A stretch of 13,208 bases of DNA from NCBI GenBank assembly GCA_002751075.1, contig NAOQ01000203.1, positions 36,705 to 49,912 on the forward strand, written 5' to 3'. The translations under genes and the position numbers were made by a program. Below, piece after piece: positions 8,726-13,208 of this stretch. The notes under the pieces were generated by a model. The model was not told the origin of the DNA. It made no database searches and saw only the letters and a list, made by a program, of their open reading frames with translations. The DNA is from Ichthyophonus hoferi. Its lineage: Eukaryota > Opisthokonta > Ichthyosporea > Ichthyophonida > Ichthyophonidae. Position 1 is the stretch's first letter. The number at the start of each line of letters is the position of its first letter.

Positions 8726-9235
8726 CGGCTAATCTATGATCATTACATCAAATCATTAGGCACAATTCATTTATATTGTAGTCACACTAAATCGTTTAAT
8801 TGGATTGAGTTGGAAAATGTAGATTCAATTAACAAACAGCTAGCCATTATTAAACACATTTCTATATACCCTCTAACATATAAACACGGTAACATTGTAT
8901 TAATTTAGCTTAAGCTGGGATACTGCGGCAGTTGAAACTTAATAAGATCTTCTTGGAATTAAAGCGTTAACTGCACTTGCATAGTTCATTTTTCTATTTT
9001 GTGTTAATATTTTCACTTATTACTAGAAAGAAAAGACGTTCCTTCCAAGTGAAATTTGATATGGATTCTTTGTGAATGATTAATGTTTCATATTGATTTG
9101 GAGCTTAGGGCTACAAAGTCGATTATTTTATTAATTTGGAGAATAACGTATGTTAAACGCATACAGTCAGTCAACTACTATATTGGTATCGATAATTTGT
9201 GCTTAGTCTGTTTAGATTCACTATAACGGGTGTTC

Positions 9236-9350
9236 GTAGCATTCAAGAGCCAACTAGGTATATAAGCAGTCAGCAAGAGCTTTTGCCTGCAGAGTACCTG
9301 ACGCCAACATCCAAATAGAACTCGGTAGCATCAGTACAAGTTTTATTCCC
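9236..9350 (+). repeat. Dispersed repeat copy 2, possible old LTR fragment
   Basis: This is the partner of 1236-1330, with the shared blocks listed there. This copy carries a clean TATATAAG at about 9258-9265, followed by AGAGCTTTTGCCTGC some 20 bases later, a spacing like TATA box to transcription start. It has about 25 more bases than copy 1 between the first two blocks. It looks like an old, broken fragment of an LTR-type element. No internal region or flanking duplication can be assigned. Confidence 0.5.
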
Positions 9351-9398
9351 AATAACTATTGAAGCAAACAATAGCATAGCAGTTAATTGGGCCTCTGG

Positions 9399-9459
9399 TT
9401 TATTTAGACTAATTCCACGCCAAATTACTATTCTTTCTATAATTAATTTACAATTTAAT
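9399..9459 (-). terminator. Candidate polyadenylation signals of HIBADH
   Basis: On the minus strand, ATTAAA at 9459-9454 and AATAAA at 9404-9399 lie 140 and 195 bases after the stop codon. Either could serve. The canonical one is further downstream and close to the LTR-like repeat. Confidence 0.4.
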
Positions 9460-9599
9460 TCAACATTGAATGGTTTCATGTAAGTAAATTTTGAGTAATT
9501 TATGAAGAGATGGGATAACAAGACTTATAGAAGAAAGAATATTTGCATATCTACCCGTAATAATTAGATAGGTAGATAATAATCTATCACGAAACCACT

Positions 9600-9788
9600 C
9601 TATTTTTCTTTATTTCCCTTCAAGAATTCATATACCGAACTAAAATCCTTTTTTTTATAATTTTGGTTACACAAAATAGAATAGATCTCATGAGATAGTG
9701 CTCCCAGTGGGATAGGTGCCTTGACCCGATTGGCTGCCTCAGCGATTAATCCCAGATCTTTATGAATTAACTCGCTGGTAAATCCACC
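9600..9788 (-). CDS. HIBADH: HIBADH last exon
   Basis: It starts in phase 0 after CACAG and encodes 62 residues: [20 protein letters not shown], then [20 protein letters not shown], then a basic [20 protein letters not shown] ending. The GGF...L-x-KDL-x-L and DFSSV-x-FL segments are standard for the C-terminal helical domain of the family. Confidence 0.96.
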   Translation of the reverse strand, partial: GGFTSELIHKDLGLIAEAANRVKAPIPLGALSHEIYSILCNQNYKKKDFSSVYEFLKGNKEK

Positions 9789-12700
9789 CTGTGTATATAA
9801 TAAGATTTAAAATCAGTTTAAATTTTAAATGCGTGCATACTTGTATTGATTGGTGTGACCTGATTTATAATTAATAGTAGTTTTAATTGCATCATAAATG
9901 CCACTATAATATGTAAATAATTTATAAATAAATTATTATATAGGTTAATGAAATATATATACATATACACTTTACAAATAAAATTTATTGTAATATAGAT
10001 ACAAGCCACTTAACTTTTAACTGTAAAAATAAAAATAAATGTGTATTTTTATTAATTTCTATTATGGGAAGCATTGGCTAGGACTTATAAACCAGCTAAA
10101 TATAGAGATTCATAACAGATATTATTAATAAAGGAATATTAGTATGATATAATTACTATTTATTTAAAAGTTAATTAATAGGTAATAAGAATCATTGACT
10201 AGAAATAGACACCAATCTATGTTAGCATAATATTCATTATAATTAGATCATTAATAAAAATCAATCATAATCAAGATGTCAATTAGCCTAATTGGATTAG
10301 CCAGCATCCTGGTAAATCTTAACCACCACCCACAGTATATAGCATCACAGCAATGACATATCTTGCATTTTCATGAACCACTCCAATTGGTTGGTAATGA
10401 CGTATTAAACCCACCTGATAGCCCCTATTGGCTGGTACATTCTTCATAATCCCAGGGACAGGACTGTAGGTGTCACTAGACCAACACCGCCCAGAACTGT
10501 AAGAGAGAACATGTTATTGTATTGTACTTCATGTTAATGTATGTTGTTGAACGTTATTTTATGACGTGGTATGATATTATATAATTATACAAGATAGGGA
10601 CTGTACTATGGTCCTACTTGCGGTAGTGGTGTCTACAGCCATAAATTATCTGTACCATAATCACATACTCTATCTTACCAATCCTTGTTATATCTTACTA
10701 TATCTTACTCTATTTTATTATATCTTACTATATCTAACTATGTTTTACTATATCTTACTATCTTATTATATCTTACTATATCTTACTATATTCTACTATA
10801 CCTTATTATACTTTACTACATCTTACTACATCCTACTATATCTTACCATATCATACTATATCCTACTGTATCATACTATATCCTACTATATCTTACTATA
10901 TTCTATTATATCCTACTATATCTTATATCTTACTATATCCTACTATACCTTATTATACATTACTATATCCTATTCTATCTTACTCCATATTACTATATCT
11001 TACTATATTTTACTCTATCTTGCTATCTCCTACTGTATCTTATTACACCTTACTATACCCTATTTTATCTTGCTTTATCTTAATATATCTTACTATATCT
11101 AATTCTATCTTACTATATCTTACTCTATCTTATTATATCTTAATCTATCATATTACTATTTTAGTCTTGTATATAGTTACAGATATGTACACTCTAATCC
11201 CATAACATACCATACTATAACATACTAAATCCTACTATACAATATTATATTATATCATATCATACTATACTATACTAGATCATACCAGACTATACTATAA
11301 AATACTATATTATACTATATTATATTATACTCTATCACGCTATTAATACAGTCTTAAATACTTATAATTTATTCATAAAATAAATATAAACGTGCTCTAC
11401 GATTGGATACATAATTTACATATGGCGATATAGATATAAATAATATATCATCAATAGAATAAACCAACTCTGTATTTTAAAATTAAATGCCAATGCATAC
11501 TAGTTTTACCTTAATGTATATATGTATAACAATATTAAATACTTACATATATATACTATGACCTACCTCAGATTGATAGCTGCTGATAATATACTCTCAT
11601 CCAATCCCAACTTTGCACCTAGATTCATTGCTTCACTTAAGCCAATCATACTAATAGCTAGTAGCATATTGTTACATAGCTTGGTAATCTGATTGATACG
11701 TAGTGTGTGTGAGGAGGTGGGCAAAAGGGTAATATCCAATAAACCATACAATGTAAAATAAATAGAAAAGTTGCATACATACATACATACATCCATGCAA
11801 GCATACATATTGATCTAAAACAAATTATATATACATGTATATAATATAAAATGTTTGTAAGTAAACTATGATCATGTAAATCTGATTACATACATACATC
11901 TATATCTTTACCCCATCAAAAATGATTAACTATTAACTTTTAAACAGTGCATATTATTGGTAGGCTATAAACCTAGCTGAAAATATAGTATGTAGACAGT
12001 TATTTATTGTAAGAAGCAAGATTAGATACCTTATTAAGGGAAAGAATGGGAATGGTTTAGGGTGTCGTTTCTATTTTTATTTTTACGTTTTACTGTTTAT
12101 TTTTTATTTTATTTATTTATAATAACATGCACTGATAACGGTTTTAGACTAGAACTATTCTGCGTTATTTTATATAATAAAAGATATTAATATCTAAAAC
12201 CTTGACCCTTTTACAACTTATAGTGGCATGATGCATAATAGAGACATCTATACCATGGATAGAGGCATATGCACATATGTTCACACGTATCTACATATCT
12301 ACGTATATATATATATTGTAATGCCAGGCTAATTTGACATTTATCTATTTTTATTGCACTATCGTTTTCGGTTTCATTTAATTGTAATATTGATTTATAA
12401 ATATAAACCAATTACAAAGCCTTCAGATATAATCTCTACAATACCTTAATATGGTTCAAGTACACAGTCATATTAGGTATAAGCATCTTTTTTAACAATA
12501 TCATTATTATATTATTATAATCTATATTACTATGGCATATAGCTATGGCAATATAGAGGTACTGTGTAAAATCAGATATAATACCAATCATAAGCGAGCC
12601 TTTAATCCCAAGTTTGGTAAGTATAATAATATAATATGACAAGGTATGCACTATAATGTACTCTATCCTATCATATCTTATCATATCCTATCATATCATA

Positions 12701-13107
12701 TCCTATCATACCATATCATACCATATCATATCATATCATATCATATTATATCATATTATATCATATTATATCCTGTCATATTATGTCATATCATATCATA
12801 CAATACAATATTGTATAATACCCTCTCATATAGCTCCAACTTCATTATAAATATGGTCTATTATACAACATCCGTTACGTCATAGTATATCTATCATGTT
12901 GATTTATACGCACTGTAGTATAGACAGATAGAGGGATTATTTAAAGAGCCAGTAAAATGCAACGAAGAACTACCTGACCAGTGCCAAGTTCCCCACAGTG
13001 CATAATATTTTTTCCCATGGCACTCAAGTAACGGTACGATTGGTGGTAGTTGTCATGGGAACCCCCTACCATAAAGGTTAAGGTGGCATTGATAGCCCCT
13101 GGTACAC
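9600..13107 (-). CDS. HIBADH: 3-hydroxyisobutyrate dehydrogenase, C-terminal four exons (5' part outside the window)
   Basis: The enzyme oxidises 3-hydroxyisobutyrate to methylmalonate semialdehyde with NAD+ in the mitochondrial matrix, a step of valine breakdown. The exons in transcription order are 13107-12974, 11688-11567, 10496-10415 and 9788-9600. They give about 175 residues, roughly the C-terminal half of a protein that is usually 300-340. Visible family marks are [15 protein letters not shown], which ends the Rossmann domain, then CGELGTGQ joined to [11 protein letters not shown]. That join gives the catalytic motif G-x-G-x3-K-x3-N with Lys and Asn intact. Next come [48 protein letters not shown] and [14 protein letters not shown] before TAG at 9602-9600. 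Donors are GTAGTT, GTAGGT and GTGGGT; acceptors are TTAG, TCAG, ACAG and ACAG. All frames join cleanly, so the gene looks intact. The NAD-binding exons and any mitochondrial targeting peptide must lie past the right edge. Confidence 0.96.
9789..10414 (-). other. HIBADH intron between the third and last exons of this window
   Basis: This 626-base intron runs from GTGGGT to ATATACACAG on the minus strand. It is AT-rich throughout. Its plus strand at about 10070-10115 (GGCTAGGACTTATAAACCAGCTAAATATAG) resembles 11960-11990 in another intron of the same gene, so a decayed dispersed repeat may be present in both. Confidence 0.85.
10415..10496 (-). CDS. HIBADH: HIBADH exon with the SSGRCW block
   Basis: An 82-base exon. 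It completes Ser (AG|T) from the previous exon and encodes [20 protein letters not shown] and PANRGYQ, ending in phase 0. The N-x-SSGR-x-W and PVPG segments line the active-site region in the family. Confidence 0.95.
10497..11566 (-). other. HIBADH intron carrying the large decamer array
   Basis: This 1070-base intron runs from GTAGGT to TCTCTCTTACAG. More than half of it is the tandem array described separately. The rest is AT-rich and featureless. Confidence 0.9.
10669..11338 (-). repeat. Degenerate TATATCTTAC decamer / TATNN pentamer array within a HIBADH intron
   Basis: The core at 10669-11160 is a chain of TATATCTTAC-like ten-base units (five-base sub-period) with single-base changes. 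A looser part at 11195-11338 is built on CATAC/TATAC pentamers. G is almost absent from the plus strand, so the units are strongly strand-biased. The unit has no stop codon in any plus-strand frame, which produces long meaningless open frames rich in Tyr, Leu and Ile. On the transcribed (minus) strand the unit reads GTAAGATATA, close to an ideal 5' splice donor, and GTAAGATA occurs about 15 times by eye. Confidence 0.92.
11567..11688 (-). CDS. HIBADH: HIBADH exon with the catalytic lysine
   Basis: It starts in phase 0 with [20 protein letters not shown] and continues [20 protein letters not shown] plus AG of a split Ser codon. The Lys in ITK and the Asn in NN are the conserved catalytic-site residues. 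The preceding GTGQ is on the upstream exon, so the intron cuts the motif in two. Confidence 0.96.
11774..11791. repeat. CATA tetranucleotide microsatellite
   Basis: About four and a half uninterrupted CATA units, followed by imperfect CATCCATGCAAGCATACAT. Confidence 0.85.
12657..12803. repeat. TATCA/TATCC pentamer array within a HIBADH intron
   Basis: This is a run of TATCATATCC, TATCATACCA and TATCATATTA ten-base units on a five-base period, nearly free of G on the plus strand. It has the same period and strand bias as the array at 10669-11338 but a different consensus, so it expanded separately. Long open frames of Tyr/His/Ile/Ser across it are artefacts of a unit without stop codons. Confidence 0.93.
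12974..13107 (-). CDS. HIBADH: HIBADH exon ending the Rossmann domain
   Basis: It enters in phase 1 (completing Gly of the family SGG-V-PGA motif), reads [20 protein letters not shown] and [20 protein letters not shown], then GTGQ, and ends in phase 0 before GTAGTT. The acceptor TTAG at 13111-13108 was chosen because it restores the expected GGVPGA. The HDNYHQSY stretch replaces a variable helix in other animals. Confidence 0.95.
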
Positions 13108-13208
13108 CTAATGCGGGTACGTATATATGTATGACAGTATGAGGAGGGCAGGTAGGTAGGTGTATATGTATACGATAGTATGTATGTATGTATGTATGTA
13201 TGTATGTA
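13108..13208 (-). other. HIBADH intron, cut by the window edge, with GTAT microsatellite
   Basis: This is intron sequence upstream of the first visible exon. Positions 13178-13208 are an uninterrupted GTAT tetranucleotide run that continues past the edge, preceded by GGTAGGTAGG at 13151-13160. Confidence 0.85.

Larger units (their letters stand above)
7222..9235. other. Non-coding region between the two convergent genes
   Basis: No exon or RNA gene is recognisable in these 2 kb. Composition is more mixed at about 7380-8150 than in the introns, so a decayed transposon is possible, but no terminal repeats or protein signature could be found. Small features are an inverted repeat GTACGCC/GGCGTAC at 7459-7465 and 7477-7483, a (TA)11 run at 8182-8203, and a perfect 9-base hairpin at 8696-8725. 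Confidence 0.5.
11689..12973 (-). other. HIBADH intron carrying the TATCA array
   Basis: This 1285-base intron runs from GTAGTT to ACGTATCAATCAG. It contains a CATA tetranucleotide run at 11774-11791, a possible copy of the intron repeat at about 11960-11990, T-rich low complexity at about 12070-12120, and the pentamer array at 12657-12803. No nested gene is visible. Confidence 0.88.

Noticed and set aside
8717-8908. Plus-strand open frame of 63 codons in the region between the genes
   Set aside because: No recognisable motif or splice context, and length is within chance. It was not kept as a gene.
514-9524. Shared 12-mer TGGGATAACAAG near 516 and 9511 as a possible element end
   Set aside because: The flanks do not align, and a single 12-base match between two places is expected by chance in a window of this size and composition.
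10608-11205. Three overlapping plus-strand open frames of up to 164 codons rich in Tyr, Leu and Ile
   Set aside because: They arise because the decamer unit has no plus-strand stop codon in any frame. The region is inside an intron of HIBADH on the other strand.
10669-12803. Possible CRISPR array because of regular short repeats
   Set aside because: Units are 5-10 bases in direct tandem with no spacers, in a eukaryotic intron. These are simple satellites.
12646-12885. Two plus-strand open frames of Tyr/His/Ile/Ser repeats
   Set aside because: Artefact of the TATCA pentamer array inside a HIBADH intron.

Overview
This is an AT-rich, intron-rich eukaryotic window, most likely from an invertebrate-type animal genome. 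Short exons with conserved protein sequence and clearly higher GC sit in AT-rich introns of 0.6-1.3 kb. Every intron that can be placed is GT-AG, and simple repeats are frequent. I cannot name the species. A sponge or another early-branching animal would fit, but the sequence does not prove it.

Two genes are supported by homology that can be read directly. On the plus strand (3838-7110) lies a complete four-exon gene for a ZNF593/Bud20-type zinc-finger protein of 138 residues, a pre-60S ribosome assembly and export factor. On the minus strand (13107 down to 9600) lie the last four exons of a 3-hydroxyisobutyrate dehydrogenase (HIBADH), a mitochondrial valine-breakdown enzyme. Its N-terminal exons lie beyond the right edge. 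The two genes converge across about 2.5 kb of sequence without a recognisable gene. At the left edge (279 down to 100, minus) there is a plausible first coding exon of a third gene that leaves the window to the left. Its identity is uncertain, with a weak likeness to golgin N-termini.

The space between genes is mostly decayed repeats. A diverged inverted repeat with about 0.6-kb arms (about 1880-2515 and 2985-3610), plus a third partial copy at 1620-1815, ends about 230 bases before the ZNF593 start codon. Two copies of another dispersed repeat (about 1236-1330 and 9236-9350) look like the promoter and leader part of an old LTR. Pentamer/decamer arrays of TATNN type occupy two HIBADH introns (10669-11338 and 12657-12803) and the left edge (1-56). 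Read in the direction of HIBADH transcription, the larger array repeats a near-ideal 5' splice donor about 15 times.

The genes show no functional link to each other (ribosome biogenesis versus amino-acid catabolism), as expected for neighbouring animal genes. I found no new multi-gene system. The items most worth following are the donor-like intronic array, the in-frame skippable zinc-finger exon, the palindromic repeat beside the ZNF593 promoter, and the unassigned exon at the left edge.
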